Source: JAVBKU01 sp031553875
GTDB taxonomy: Bacteria > Bacteroidota > Bacteroidia > Bacteroidales > Rikenellaceae
Assembly (NCBI GenBank): GCA_031553875.1
Contig: JAVBKU010000005.1
Span: forward strand, 53,340-117,339
Direction of reading: 5' to 3'
Length of the DNA: 64,000 bases
Positions 52,427 to 62,383 of the stretch are shown here, one piece after another. Under the pieces are notes generated by a model. That model was given only the letters and a program-made list of their open reading frames with translations, searched no databases and was not told the DNA's origin. A program made the translations under genes and the position numbers. Position 1 is the stretch's first letter; the number at the start of each line of letters is the position of its first letter.

Positions 52427-52469
52427 CCGACAATACCGGCTCGCCCGTACAGGCTGAGCCAAACATTCA

Positions 52470-52511
52470 GGGGGCGGGAAGTATCGCGAATACTTCCCGC
52501 CCCCCTTTTTT
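52470..52511 (+). terminator. Intrinsic terminator after metK
   Basis: GGGGGCGGGAAGTAT (52470-52484) pairs with ATACTTCCCGCCCCC (52490-52504), followed by CTTTTTT. Confidence 0.93.
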
Positions 52512-52726
52512 GCCCCTTGCAGTGACAATAAACCCCGTTTCGGGCGCGTTTATATCTCACACGATTATCGGATACAGAGCAGTTTCCCGCCGGGTAAAAT
52601 AATTTCCTGCGGCAGGCGTTATATCCATACAAAAAAGTTTCCGCCGAGGGCCGAAAGGAACGTGATTTGCGGGGCTATATAAAATCAAAATAACTCATAA
52701 ATACAACTAAAAATAAATTCGTCGTT

Positions 52727-54217
52727 ATGAAAAGGTCCATTTTCCTCGCCGGTGCCGTCCTGTTGGCATCGGCCCTGGCCGGAGGTATCACGGCCTATAC
52801 GGTAAGCAACCTCATCGACAACGGCTCCGATCACCCCGCCGCCGTGCGCGGCGACTATCCCGGGGCCTCAGAAACCCGTTTTACGGCATCGGAGCAGTCG
52901 GGCTACCCTGACCTCACCTTTGCGGCGGAAAGTGCCGTAAAGGCCGTGGTAAACATCGTGAAGACCGAAGAGGTGCAGGCACAGAACCCGTTCGGCGGCG
53001 GCAGCGACCCTTTCTTCGAGTTTTTCGGCATTCCCCGCGGGCGCAGTTATCAGCAGGCCCCCGCACAGGAACGCCGTAGCGGAGGCTCTGGGGTCATCAT
53101 CTCGCCCGACGGCTATATCGTGACCAACAATCACGTGGTGGACAACGCCAAGGAGCTCAAGGTCACATTAAATGACAATACCTCTTACAAGGCCAAGGTC
53201 ATCGGCACCGACCCCACGACCGACCTCGCCGTGATCAAGATCGAGGCCAAAGACCTGCCCATTATCCCCTTCGGCGACTCCGACGCCCTGCGCCTCGGAG
53301 AGTGGGTGCTGGCCATCGGCAGCCCCTACGACCTGCGCTCCACCGTGACAGCCGGTATCGTGAGCGCCAAGGCGCGTAACCTCGACATAATCCCCAACCA
53401 GTTCCGTATCGAGTCGTTCATCCAGACCGACGCCGCCGTGAATCCAGGCAATAGTGGGGGTGCACTGGTCAACATCCGCGGTGAACTGGTGGGCATCAAC
53501 ACCGTCATCAAGTCGCCCACAGGCAGTTTCACCGGCTACTCGTTCGCCGTCCCCACCTCGATAGTCAAGAAAGTGGTGGTCGACCTCAAGGAATATGGCG
53601 TCGTGCAGCGCGCCCTGCTGGGTATCAGCTTCCAGGAGATAGACGATGATTTCATAGAGCGTGAGGGTAAAAAGACCGGCATCACCGAGCGCGGTGGCAT
53701 ATACGTAGCCCAGGTCGATCCCGCGGGTGCGGCAGCCGCGGCGGGCATTAAGTCCGGCGACGTGATCACCGGCATCGACGGCATCGCCATGAACAGTACC
53801 TCGCAGATACTCGAGCTCATAGCCAAGCACCGTCCCAACGACGAGGTAAAAGTTTCTGTAAAAAGAGACGGACAAGTGAAACAATTCGATGTCGTTTTAC
53901 GTAATAGGTCAGGCGATACTTCCGTAGTGAAGAGCGACGCCGTCTATGCCATGGACGCCCTGGGCGGCAAATTTGCCGAGATTGGCGACAAGGATAAGCG
54001 GAGTTTAAAGATCGCCGGCGGGGTGCAGGTGGTGTCCATCTCCCCCAAGGGCCTGCTCAGCAAGGCGAGGGTACGCGAAGGTTATATCATCACGCGCATC
54101 AACGATACGCCGGTGAACAAGCTGAGCGACCTTAACAGGATTAACACAAAAATTGAAAGCATAGAAGGGGTATACCCCGACGGCAGGGCTGCCAGCTACT
54201 CCATAATCAGCGAATAG
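52727..54217 (+). CDS. htrA: DegP/HtrA-type periplasmic serine protease
   Basis: A 496-residue protease-chaperone. Signal or anchor helix at about 5-27; trypsin-like domain with the triad H136 (NNHVVD), D166 (TTDLAVI) and S243 (NPGNSGGAL), followed by two PDZ domains (about 300-385 and 410-490). It degrades damaged envelope proteins and its activity is set by PDZ binding. Ends 42 bases before rpoD, so some rpoD message may come from here. Confidence 0.95.
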   Translation: MKRSIFLAGAVLLASALAGGITAYTVSNLIDNGSDHPAAVRGDYPGASETRFTASEQSGYPDLTFAAESAVKAVVNIVKTEEVQAQNPFGGGSDPFFEFFGIPRGRSYQQAPAQERRSGGSGVIISPDGYIVTNNHVVDNAKELKVTLNDNTSYKAKVIGTDPTTDLAVIKIEAKDLPIIPFGDSDALRLGEWVLAIGSPYDLRSTVTAGIVSAKARNLDIIPNQFRIESFIQTDAAVNPGNSGGALVNIRGELVGINTVIKSPTGSFTGYSFAVPTSIVKKVVVDLKEYGVVQRALLGISFQEIDDDFIEREGKKTGITERGGIYVAQVDPAGAAAAAGIKSGDVITGIDGIAMNSTSQILELIAKHRPNDEVKVSVKRDGQVKQFDVVLRNRSGDTSVVKSDAVYAMDALGGKFAEIGDKDKRSLKIAGGVQVVSISPKGLLSKARVREGYIITRINDTPVNKLSDLNRINTKIESIEGVYPDGRAASYSIISE

Positions 54218-54259
54218 CAGACTGGGCTTCCGCCCCCAAAGAAGAAACTAAACTGAGAT

Positions 54260-55120
54260 ATGAGACAATTAAAGATCACAAAATCCATCACCAACCGCGA
54301 GAGCGCCTCGCTCGACAAGTACCTCCAGGAAATAGGTAAGGAGGACCTTATCAGCGTCGAGGAGGAAGTAGAACTCGCGCAACGAATCAAAAAAGGCGAC
54401 AAGGAAGCTCTGGAGAAGCTCACGAGAGCCAACCTGCGCTTCGTGGTGTCGGTGGCCAAGCAGTACCAGAACCAGGGATTGAGCCTGCCCGACCTTATCA
54501 ACGAGGGCAACCTCGGGCTTATCAAGGCCGCCGAGAAGTTCGACGAGACCAGGGGTTTCAAGTTCATCTCCTACGCCGTGTGGTGGATCCGCCAGTCGAT
54601 CCTGCAGGCTCTGGCCGAGCAGTCGCGCATCGTGCGCCTGCCGCTCAACCAGGTGGGCTCGCTGAATAAGATAAACAAGGCTTTCGCCCGCTTCGAGCAG
54701 GAGCACGAGCGTGCCCCATCGCCCGAGGAGCTGGCCAGCGAACTCGACCTCCCCAGGGAGAAGGTGACCGACACCCTGCGTGTTTCGGGCCGCCATGTGT
54801 CGGTAGACGCCCCCTTCGCCGAAGGCGAGGACAACAGTCTGCTCGACGTGCTTATCAATAACGACTCCCCCATCGCCGACCGCGGCCTGATCAACGAGTC
54901 GCTCGGCACGGAGGTGGACCGCACCCTCGCCACGCTCACCGACAGAGAACGCGACATCATCAAGTACTTCTTCGGCATCGGCTGCTCGGAGATGACCCTC
55001 GAGGAGATAGGCGAGAAATTTGGCCTCACACGCGAACGCGTGCGCCAGATCAAGGAGAAGGCCATCCGCCGCCTCCGCCACAGCTCACGCAGCAAACTGC
55101 TGAAGTCGTATTTGGGTTAA
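54260..55120 (+). CDS. rpoD: Primary sigma factor RpoD (Bacteroidota type)
   Basis: A 286-residue sigma-70. Short N-terminus (MRQLKITKSITNRESASLDKY is typical of the phylum), no region 1.1, region 2 with RFVVSVAKQYQ, DLINEGNLGLIKAAEKFD and YAVWWIRQSI, region 3, and region 4 helix-turn-helix with LEEIGEKFGLTRERVRQIKEKAIRRLR. This is the factor that recognises TAnnTTTG -7 boxes such as those in this window. Confidence 0.96.
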   Translation: MRQLKITKSITNRESASLDKYLQEIGKEDLISVEEEVELAQRIKKGDKEALEKLTRANLRFVVSVAKQYQNQGLSLPDLINEGNLGLIKAAEKFDETRGFKFISYAVWWIRQSILQALAEQSRIVRLPLNQVGSLNKINKAFARFEQEHERAPSPEELASELDLPREKVTDTLRVSGRHVSVDAPFAEGEDNSLLDVLINNDSPIADRGLINESLGTEVDRTLATLTDRERDIIKYFFGIGCSEMTLEEIGEKFGLTRERVRQIKEKAIRRLRHSSRSKLLKSYLG

Positions 55121-55182
55121 TACATGCAAGAGGCATCTCTTAAGTATTAAGCCACATCTACATTTCATAACAAGATTAACAG

Positions 55183-55210
55183 GCCCTGCATTAGATATCT
55201 AATGCAGGGC
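55183..55210 (+). terminator. Terminator-like palindrome after rpoD
   Basis: GCCCTGCATTAGAT and its exact reverse complement form a 14-bp inverted pair, followed by the weak run ATATTCGTTT. Confidence 0.65.
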
Positions 55211-55300
55211 ATATTCGTTTATAGCAAGCCTTATTCTCCGAATAAAAGTAATATCGCAGAAACAATTAAGGGGCATTTACTCCCCGTAGTCATTAATAAC

Positions 55301-55327
55301 AAAGGGTGCGTAAATTACGCACCCTTT
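55301..55327 (-). terminator. Intrinsic terminator of the GLUG lipoprotein genes
   Basis: AAAGGGTGCGTAA pairs with TTACGCACCCTTT; the minus strand continues GTTATTAATG and the plus strand ATTATTT. It is 23 bases after the stop of the minus-strand gene at 55350. Confidence 0.75.
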
Positions 55328-55349
55328 ATTATTTACAGAATATACTTTT

Positions 55350-58046
55350 TTATCTCGCTATTTCAGGTACGCCTATCAACTGAGGGCGCCTTGCTCCGAA
55401 CGCCCACACAGCCGTAGACCATCCGGCAGCTGTGTATATAGTAGCTCCATTCATAGGCGTATAAAGTTCATACCTGGCACATCCCGTTACAGTGATCTGC
55501 GAAGGCTCTGGAGTCCCGACACCACCGATAACATAGAGCTTGCCCTTATTCTGCCACAGCGAATATGTGCCTACCATAGTGTAACCCTCGACGGGAGACC
55601 CTGAACTACTACTTGAGAAACATCCGGACATAACCGTTGTGGACAAGTTCGCATCGGTAGGACTTGACCCTGTGACTGTAAACACACCACCGATAATATC
55701 ATTTGCGTAATGTCCGTAACTCACACCAGCATCATATGCACTGACAAAAGTGGTCTTAATACTGGGAATCGCCAGAACTCCCGCCGCAACATAACAGTTG
55801 ATCACCTTGTTAGGCCGCTGTAAATAACCGGCTATACCGCCGGCAACCCCGTCCTGTCTATTGGTAGCAAGCAGTGCTCCTACATGAAAATCGCCTTCTG
55901 AATCAGTAACAGACGTTCCATAATAACAGTTCTGGATAGTCAGCCAATAAGGCCTGCCGACGATACCACCGATGTAAACCGCACCGTTAGCGGCAGTAGT
56001 ACCGACACTACCATTATTCCAGCACTGTTCTATGATAAGTTCATCCGTAGGATAATCGGTCAGGTTATTACTACCCATTTCGCCCACGATACCACCCATA
56101 TAGCACGTCCCGGCCTTGGTTATATCACCCACATTACCACACTGCCTGATTATACCGGTAGCAGTCTCGTAATTGGCTACATCAGGATAACGTGAGCCGG
56201 TCCACTGTATCTTACCCTTCGGAGCTATACTACCCCCCACGATACCACCTCCGAAAGAATTGGTACCGGTACCCAAGCTCATGTTTGTATGGTCATTATA
56301 GCACTGGAATACAAGACCGTCGCTACCGCCCACGATACCTCCGGTCATACCAGGAGCATCAGCCTGCGCCTGAGCGTTATTGGTAATAGAACTTGTGTTT
56401 GCCCTACAATATTCAACGGTAGAAGAGGGCCAGCTAAGACCTACTATACCGCCTATGTACGGGCCATTATTATTGGTTTTATTACCACCGCTGGGCTGAT
56501 TAATTGTACAATCGGTAATCGTACAGTGGCTGACAGTACCTCCATGGTTCACCCCTACCACCGAACCGAGGTATATACGCGGAACGCATGTTATAAGGGA
56601 ATTCGTAATATTCACATTGGAAACAGTACCTCCCTCGTTATAACCCACCACTATAGAGTGACCCACGTCGGGAGTTGTTGCATGCGCGACATAGGAGTCT
56701 TCCGCAGAGATAGTAAGGTTTGCGTTATCGACAACAAGATTCTTGACCTCTGAAGCGGTGCCCTTGATGCTGGCGAACAGGCCTGAACTACCTTGAGAGT
56801 TCACTATTGTGCTATATGCCCAGTTAGATATGGTATACCCCTGGCCGTCATACACTCCGGTGAACGGATCGGTATCGGTTGCTATAGGCACAAAATTCTT
56901 ATTACCCTTACTAGGACTAAGATAATTGGTATAATCAATGTCCGCACTTTGCTTGTAATACCACCCCCTGGCATCCTCTGTGAGGGTTATATTATTGATA
57001 TGGCGCGGCGCGCTTATCAACATACTGGTAGCAACCGATAAACCATCACCGGAACCTGTGGCAAAGCGTGAATGCGTTACCCACGGCTCGATAGCCGGAG
57101 CAGTAATACCCGGAACGTCTGTAACACCTATAACATTAACCGACATAGGAGCGACCAGATCGGCTATCTCGGGATAGTTGAGCAGGCTTATCGCGTTAAC
57201 TAAGGGAGATATACCCGTTACGGTGAGGTATACAGTCTCCGGATCGGCAGGATCGGACACCTCTACCGTGTAAGACTTACAAGCGTCGTCACCCAACCAT
57301 GTGCAATACAGGCTATCTCCGTTGTAAGTGGTAACAAAAGCCGTTTCCACGAACACATAACCCTGGCTTACCGATACTGTTGCATTGTAGCTGGCTGTAG
57401 GATCAGCGCTGTCCGCGATCTTAACCGACGCAGTACGCCTATCGCCTGTTTCGTTCTCCAGTGCCTCGAGAGTAATAACGATATCGAGACCCGGCTCTAT
57501 ATGTATCGGGTCAGGCGTAAGCCAGTCCTCGCCTACATACGACGAAGGATAAACGACACTGATATCGCACGATTTATTGGTCGACACAGTGAATGTATAA
57601 GGCCCGCCCAGCTTACTCACACCGATTGCCGGCACCGAAGTAGTGATGAAAGGAGCCTTACCCACCTGCTTCAGGTCGAACGACGTGAACAGCGTGGGAT
57701 CCGTTTCGCTCTGTATGGTCACAGTGGCGATACGGTCGGCGAGTTCCTGGTTGGTGGTGAACGAGAAGCTCAGGCTGTACGTTCCCCTGCCAGCACCATC
57801 GGCCGGTTCCATCGTCACCCACTCCTCCTGTGTGGAGGCGTAGGATATAGTGGCGTTACACCATCCTGTGGTATTCACCGTAACGACGGTATCGGTCACG
57901 TCGTAAGGTATCAGAACGATTCTGTTCTGAACACCCGGGAGGGCGATCACATCCGCGCCGTTGACACTATCGATCTCCGGTTTACAGGAGAATATACTGG
58001 CCGCGGCTACGACCACCATCATTAATTTTCCAAAGTGCTTTATCAT
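55350..58046 (-). CDS. BACON/GLUG surface lipoprotein (paralogue 1)
   Basis: An 898-residue lipoprotein: signal sequence with lipobox cysteine C21 (SIFSC), two BACON domains (about 25-130 and 135-232), an Fn3-like domain (about 235-325), then some 500 residues of GLUG-type beta repeats (recurring GGIVGxxxGTVxxC-like units, e.g. GGIVGGSDGLV). BACON domains are considered glycan- or mucin-binding and GLUG repeats form long beta folds, so a displayed adhesin or binding protein is likely. It follows the next paralogue by 31 bases, so it is in the same operon. Confidence 0.87.
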   Translation of the reverse strand: MIKHFGKLMMVVVAAASIFSCKPEIDSVNGADVIALPGVQNRIVLIPYDVTDTVVTVNTTGWCNATISYASTQEEWVTMEPADGAGRGTYSLSFSFTTNQELADRIATVTIQSETDPTLFTSFDLKQVGKAPFITTSVPAIGVSKLGGPYTFTVSTNKSCDISVVYPSSYVGEDWLTPDPIHIEPGLDIVITLEALENETGDRRTASVKIADSADPTASYNATVSVSQGYVFVETAFVTTYNGDSLYCTWLGDDACKSYTVEVSDPADPETVYLTVTGISPLVNAISLLNYPEIADLVAPMSVNVIGVTDVPGITAPAIEPWVTHSRFATGSGDGLSVATSMLISAPRHINNITLTEDARGWYYKQSADIDYTNYLSPSKGNKNFVPIATDTDPFTGVYDGQGYTISNWAYSTIVNSQGSSGLFASIKGTASEVKNLVVDNANLTISAEDSYVAHATTPDVGHSIVVGYNEGGTVSNVNITNSLITCVPRIYLGSVVGVNHGGTVSHCTITDCTINQPSGGNKTNNNGPYIGGIVGLSWPSSTVEYCRANTSSITNNAQAQADAPGMTGGIVGGSDGLVFQCYNDHTNMSLGTGTNSFGGGIVGGSIAPKGKIQWTGSRYPDVANYETATGIIRQCGNVGDITKAGTCYMGGIVGEMGSNNLTDYPTDELIIEQCWNNGSVGTTAANGAVYIGGIVGRPYWLTIQNCYYGTSVTDSEGDFHVGALLATNRQDGVAGGIAGYLQRPNKVINCYVAAGVLAIPSIKTTFVSAYDAGVSYGHYANDIIGGVFTVTGSSPTDANLSTTVMSGCFSSSSSGSPVEGYTMVGTYSLWQNKGKLYVIGGVGTPEPSQITVTGCARYELYTPMNGATIYTAAGWSTAVWAFGARRPQLIGVPEIAR

Positions 58047-58077
58047 GGTTCAAAAGTTATTTTTAATGATGTAATTA

Positions 58078-61000
58078 TTACTGTGCTGTAACGACATTGA
58101 TCAACCTCGGGAAATCGTTGGGAAGTATCGTCCAGATACCGCTGTCATACCCTGCAGGCCATGACCATCCCGTACCCTTCATTTCGTCCGCAGTCTTGTG
58201 GTAGAGGTTCGTAAGGGTCACGGTATTACCGGTAGCCATCGCTACGCCGTCCAACTGAAGGAACAAGTAACTACCTCCTTCGAAGCTATCCTTATTTGCC
58301 TTGCTCGGGAAACCCCACAGGTAGTTCTTCATAATACAACGGGCAGTGGTTACATCCTGATATCCCGGACCATCCAGCGCCGTCGCGTTGGCATAACAGT
58401 AGTTCAGCTTAGTATTGTTACTGTTGCCGGAGGTTGGCGGGAAGCTACCGAATATAGTACCTGCCGACTTCTGTGCAGTTGACGTGGCATCCGTGAAGGC
58501 GGATACGGAGCTGTTATTGTAACAGTATTCCATGGTCAAGGTGCTCACGACGTCGCCGACCAGACCGCCGGCCTTGTATGCAGCCCCTACTACGGCAGAA
58601 GATATCGTCACTTCGGCTTCGTTGTACGAGTTGGATATATATGCGCGCGGACCCTGACCCACGAGACCTCCGAGAGTAACAGTACCGCCTGCACCTGTGC
58701 TGGTAACGGCGCCTGAATTGTAGCACTGGTCGATAATCGAGTTGCCCAACTTAGCCGTCGCACCCACCAAGCCCAGTATACCTGCTATACCGCCCGCTGT
58801 GATAGTCGACGTAGTTGCAACCTCACCGCTATTGAAACACTTGATGATACGGCAACCGAGACTCCTGTGCGCCTGCGGAGATATAAGCGGAGAGAAATCG
58901 GCGTCACTGGCGGAGTTGTTAGCTGTTATCGTAGATCCTACGATAGCACCGGCAACTACGTTGGTAGAAGCTGCTCCTATCGTTCCGGTATTGTAGCAAG
59001 ATTCCACCAGACCGTCGTTACCTCCGACTATACCGCCGCCAGTAACCATCAGGCCTTTTGTACCGGTTGCTCCACCGGCAAAGGAACCCTGGGCTCCGAG
59101 ACGCACGGAAGCCGAGTTGGAACAATTTATAACCACACAAAGGTCCGCTACTACTTGCGCGAGGCTTGTACTATAGGTGCCATAACCGTCGGCATAGTTC
59201 ATACCATAGTTAACACCCACGACACCTCCCAGGTAGACTGATCCAGCCTTACTTGCGCCGCCGTTGGAACCCTGAGCGATACCCTTTGTGCCGGAGGCCG
59301 ACACGTGGCAGTTGCTCACGGTACCCACCGTAGTCTTATCGGGCTTACCGTTGATCCCTACTACGCCACCGCTTATCGAAGCGCCGCCGAATGATACGTC
59401 CTTCTCTCCCACGATCACATTCACCCCGTCGACAGTACCGCCGTTGTTGTAACCCACCGCTACGCCATGGGCCACGGTAGCATCGAACGGGTATGTGGGG
59501 GCTTCGGATCCACCCGGACTGTTGATATACAAGTCGGGGTTCGCGATAGTAACGTCATGCACCTTGGCAGTAGAAGATATCTGACCGAAGAGGCCTGTGC
59601 TACCGCTGCCGGAGTTGTTGTTACGCAGCCTTATACCGGTTATGGTCTTACTGTCACCGTTGAAGTCACCGGTGAACGGAGCAACCGCCTGACCGATAGG
59701 AGTAAACGTATAATTTGCATCTGCATCGATGAACGAGGCGAAACTAAAGTTGCTTGTCACCTTGTAGAATCCAGCCAGGTTCAGGCTCATATTCTGCAGG
59801 TGGCGGGCGTTGGCGATAAGTATTTCGCTGCCCACAGCGCTACCGTCACCCGATGCGTCTGCATACTTGGTATGGAGGTCTACCGCGGTAGAAGTGCCAT
59901 TAGTCCACTTAATACCGCCTGCGAGGTAAGGCACGACCTTAACGCTCACCAGTCCGTTGTAAGCATCGAGCAATGCAACACCTGTCAGCACTGAATGCAG
60001 CTGGGTAGAGGCTGTGGCGCCCGTAGGAGCGTTAACCCTGGCCTTAACCAGCGTATCGGTAGCTGCTGATACGGAAGGATTCTTCACAGCGATAACGTCA
60101 TAAGAAGCGTAGGCAGCATCACCAGTCCAGGCAACATACAGCGAGTCGCTGTTGAAGTTGCTGGTCGGGGTAACATAAGCAGCGCTTATGAGCTTACCGT
60201 ACTGCTTAACACCCACATTGATAGAGGGCGGAGTATCACCATAGCCTGCATCGCCTGTAAGCACGAGCTTAGCCTTCCTGTCGTCGCCGGTCTCGTTCAG
60301 CGATGTAGTGTTGAACTTAACCCACACACCGTCCGGGCTCGCCGCAAAAGCAGTGGTAGTCAACGCCAGCCATGTCGGGTCTCCATCGAATGCCGCAGTG
60401 AACGGAACGTTCGATGTCACCTGCACTGAGTCCTTAGCCCCGCTGGTTATAGCCAGGAACACTGAGTCCTGAGGTGAGTTAACGAACGCCAGTTCCTGTA
60501 TGAATGCCGACTGCTTAACACCTATATCGAAAGTAGCGACCGGATCTCCCCAACCTGCTTCTGCAGTGAAAGTCAACGTAGCTGTCTTGTCGGCACCTGT
60601 GCCATTGAGGGTAAGGGTGTTAAACTTAACCCATACGCTATCGGGGCTGGCCGGATAAGAAACAGTGGGAATAGTAAGCCAATCGGGAGCTAAAGTGGTA
60701 GCGTCATCAACATAAGCCACTGTGAACGGCACGTTGGATACGACGCGCACAGAGTCCTTAATGCTGGCCTTGCCTTCCACCACGATGGGATCCACCTGGG
60801 TGTCGTAAGCAAGCTTCAGGGTCTGTACGAACTTGATCTGCTTAACGTCTACTGTGATGGTCACCTTAGCACCGCCTTCACCGTATTCGCCTGTAGTGGC
60901 GATGGTAAGGGTTGCAGTCCTGTCGCCGGGGGTACCATTAAGCGACGTTGTATTGAATTTAACCCACACGCCATCGGGACTTGCCTCGAAAGATGTAGAC

Positions 61001-62244
61001 GCCAGGTTGAGCCATGAAGGAGTGGTCTGAGCGCCCTTATCCGTAGGCACTACGGTAAAGGCTACGTTAGACACCACCTTAACGGAGTCCTTAACATCAG
61101 CTATTGCCGCCATCACGATCGGGTCGGTCTGGGGTTCGTTAACGAATTCCAAACTCTGGACGAACTTAACCTGCTTAATACCCACGGTAACTGATACCTT
61201 GGCACCGTCTACTCCGTACTCGCCGGTAGTTTCCAGTGTCAGGGTCGCGGTCCTGTCAGAAGAGGTTGTGTTATATGAATTTGTGGTGAACTTAACCCAC
61301 ACGCCTTCGGCTGTAGTAGCTTCGTATGATGCAGAAGCAAGGTCAAGCCAGGTCGGAGCTGCATCCGTGGCGTCATCCACCAGAGCTGCTGTGAACGGAA
61401 CATTCGACACCACAAGAACGGAGTCCTTAATTTCAGATGTACCGGCCAGCGAGAAATCAGCCTGTTCTGATTCATAGAAAGCTATGGACTGGGCCAGGAA
61501 AGCCTGTGTAACGGTGATATCGCAAGTATCCTTATCACCGGTGGCGCCGCTTGTCAACAGACGCACGATAGCGGTCCTGTCGGCACCCGTACCGTTAAGC
61601 GCGGTAGTGGCCACGGTAACTGTCTGTTCGGAGCCCACCGGAAGTGTTGAGGGAGAGACTGAAAGCCACTCCTCGCCGCTGTATCCTTCCGGATAAACTA
61701 TAGATGTAGTAACGCTCTGGTTGGTCGACAGAAGGAAAGTGGTTTCATCATCCGAATCATACGTCATCGAAAGACCCTCGGCACCAACGTTAGAAACGAC
61801 ATATTCACCCGCCTTGGTCTGCACCAGGGTGAATGTCTTCTTTGCGAAAGCACCGTTAATAGCAGGCTCTGTCTGGAATGTCAGGGTCGCCGTACGGGAC
61901 GTGAATCCTGTATTCTCGCTAAAGGTAACGTTCATGGTCGTGAGGGTCGAGCCGCCTGTGCCTTCTCCCGTCGGGATAGAGGCCCACTCGTCACCTTCAC
62001 ATACGACGGTGGCGTTCCACCAGTCGTTCGCCTTAACGGTAATGGCATATTCCGTCTCCGTGGCAGGAGTCAGGACGATACTACCGTCAGCTATGTTCTG
62101 TGGAGCACCGGCACCGTCAAGAACACCCATAATATTAATTTTGGGCTCTATCGAAATACTTCCATACTCCTCTTCTTCCTTACAAGAAAAAACAGACACT
62201 GCAAGGCAGAACAACATCACCAGTTTAAAGTAATTCTTCATCAT
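58078..62244 (-). CDS. Large BACON/GLUG surface lipoprotein with four similar extra domains (paralogue 2)
   Basis: A 1388-residue lipoprotein with lipobox cysteine C21 (VFSC) followed by EEEE. Two standard BACON domains (about 40-150 and 150-250) precede four similar domains of about 100 residues each (about 250-660), sharing KDSV-VVSNV-FT near the start, W-L, GVWVKFNT and DRTATLT near the end. An Fn3-like domain (about 665-765) and GLUG repeats (about 780-1370) follow. The four near-copies suggest recent tandem duplication and possible length variation between strains. Confidence 0.87.
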   Translation of the reverse strand: MMKNYFKLVMLFCLAVSVFSCKEEEEYGSISIEPKINIMGVLDGAGAPQNIADGSIVLTPATETEYAITVKANDWWNATVVCEGDEWASIPTGEGTGGSTLTTMNVTFSENTGFTSRTATLTFQTEPAINGAFAKKTFTLVQTKAGEYVVSNVGAEGLSMTYDSDDETTFLLSTNQSVTTSIVYPEGYSGEEWLSVSPSTLPVGSEQTVTVATTALNGTGADRTAIVRLLTSGATGDKDTCDITVTQAFLAQSIAFYESEQADFSLAGTSEIKDSVLVVSNVPFTAALVDDATDAAPTWLDLASASYEATTAEGVWVKFTTNSYNTTSSDRTATLTLETTGEYGVDGAKVSVTVGIKQVKFVQSLEFVNEPQTDPIVMAAIADVKDSVKVVSNVAFTVVPTDKGAQTTPSWLNLASTSFEASPDGVWVKFNTTSLNGTPGDRTATLTIATTGEYGEGGAKVTITVDVKQIKFVQTLKLAYDTQVDPIVVEGKASIKDSVRVVSNVPFTVAYVDDATTLAPDWLTIPTVSYPASPDSVWVKFNTLTLNGTGADKTATLTFTAEAGWGDPVATFDIGVKQSAFIQELAFVNSPQDSVFLAITSGAKDSVQVTSNVPFTAAFDGDPTWLALTTTAFAASPDGVWVKFNTTSLNETGDDRKAKLVLTGDAGYGDTPPSINVGVKQYGKLISAAYVTPTSNFNSDSLYVAWTGDAAYASYDVIAVKNPSVSAATDTLVKARVNAPTGATASTQLHSVLTGVALLDAYNGLVSVKVVPYLAGGIKWTNGTSTAVDLHTKYADASGDGSAVGSEILIANARHLQNMSLNLAGFYKVTSNFSFASFIDADANYTFTPIGQAVAPFTGDFNGDSKTITGIRLRNNNSGSGSTGLFGQISSTAKVHDVTIANPDLYINSPGGSEAPTYPFDATVAHGVAVGYNNGGTVDGVNVIVGEKDVSFGGASISGGVVGINGKPDKTTVGTVSNCHVSASGTKGIAQGSNGGASKAGSVYLGGVVGVNYGMNYADGYGTYSTSLAQVVADLCVVINCSNSASVRLGAQGSFAGGATGTKGLMVTGGGIVGGNDGLVESCYNTGTIGAASTNVVAGAIVGSTITANNSASDADFSPLISPQAHRSLGCRIIKCFNSGEVATTSTITAGGIAGILGLVGATAKLGNSIIDQCYNSGAVTSTGAGGTVTLGGLVGQGPRAYISNSYNEAEVTISSAVVGAAYKAGGLVGDVVSTLTMEYCYNNSSVSAFTDATSTAQKSAGTIFGSFPPTSGNSNNTKLNYCYANATALDGPGYQDVTTARCIMKNYLWGFPSKANKDSFEGGSYLFLQLDGVAMATGNTVTLTNLYHKTADEMKGTGWSWPAGYDSGIWTILPNDFPRLINVVTAQ

Positions 62245-62383
62245 AAGTCTAAGTTTTTGGCTATCTCTCCCCGGAAACCCCGCCCTGAATGGGCGAGGAC
62301 CGGGAAAAATTAAATCTCACAAGCGTTCCCGTACAAAACCCGGGCAACATATTTATGTAAATATAAAACTTTCTACTCTAAAA

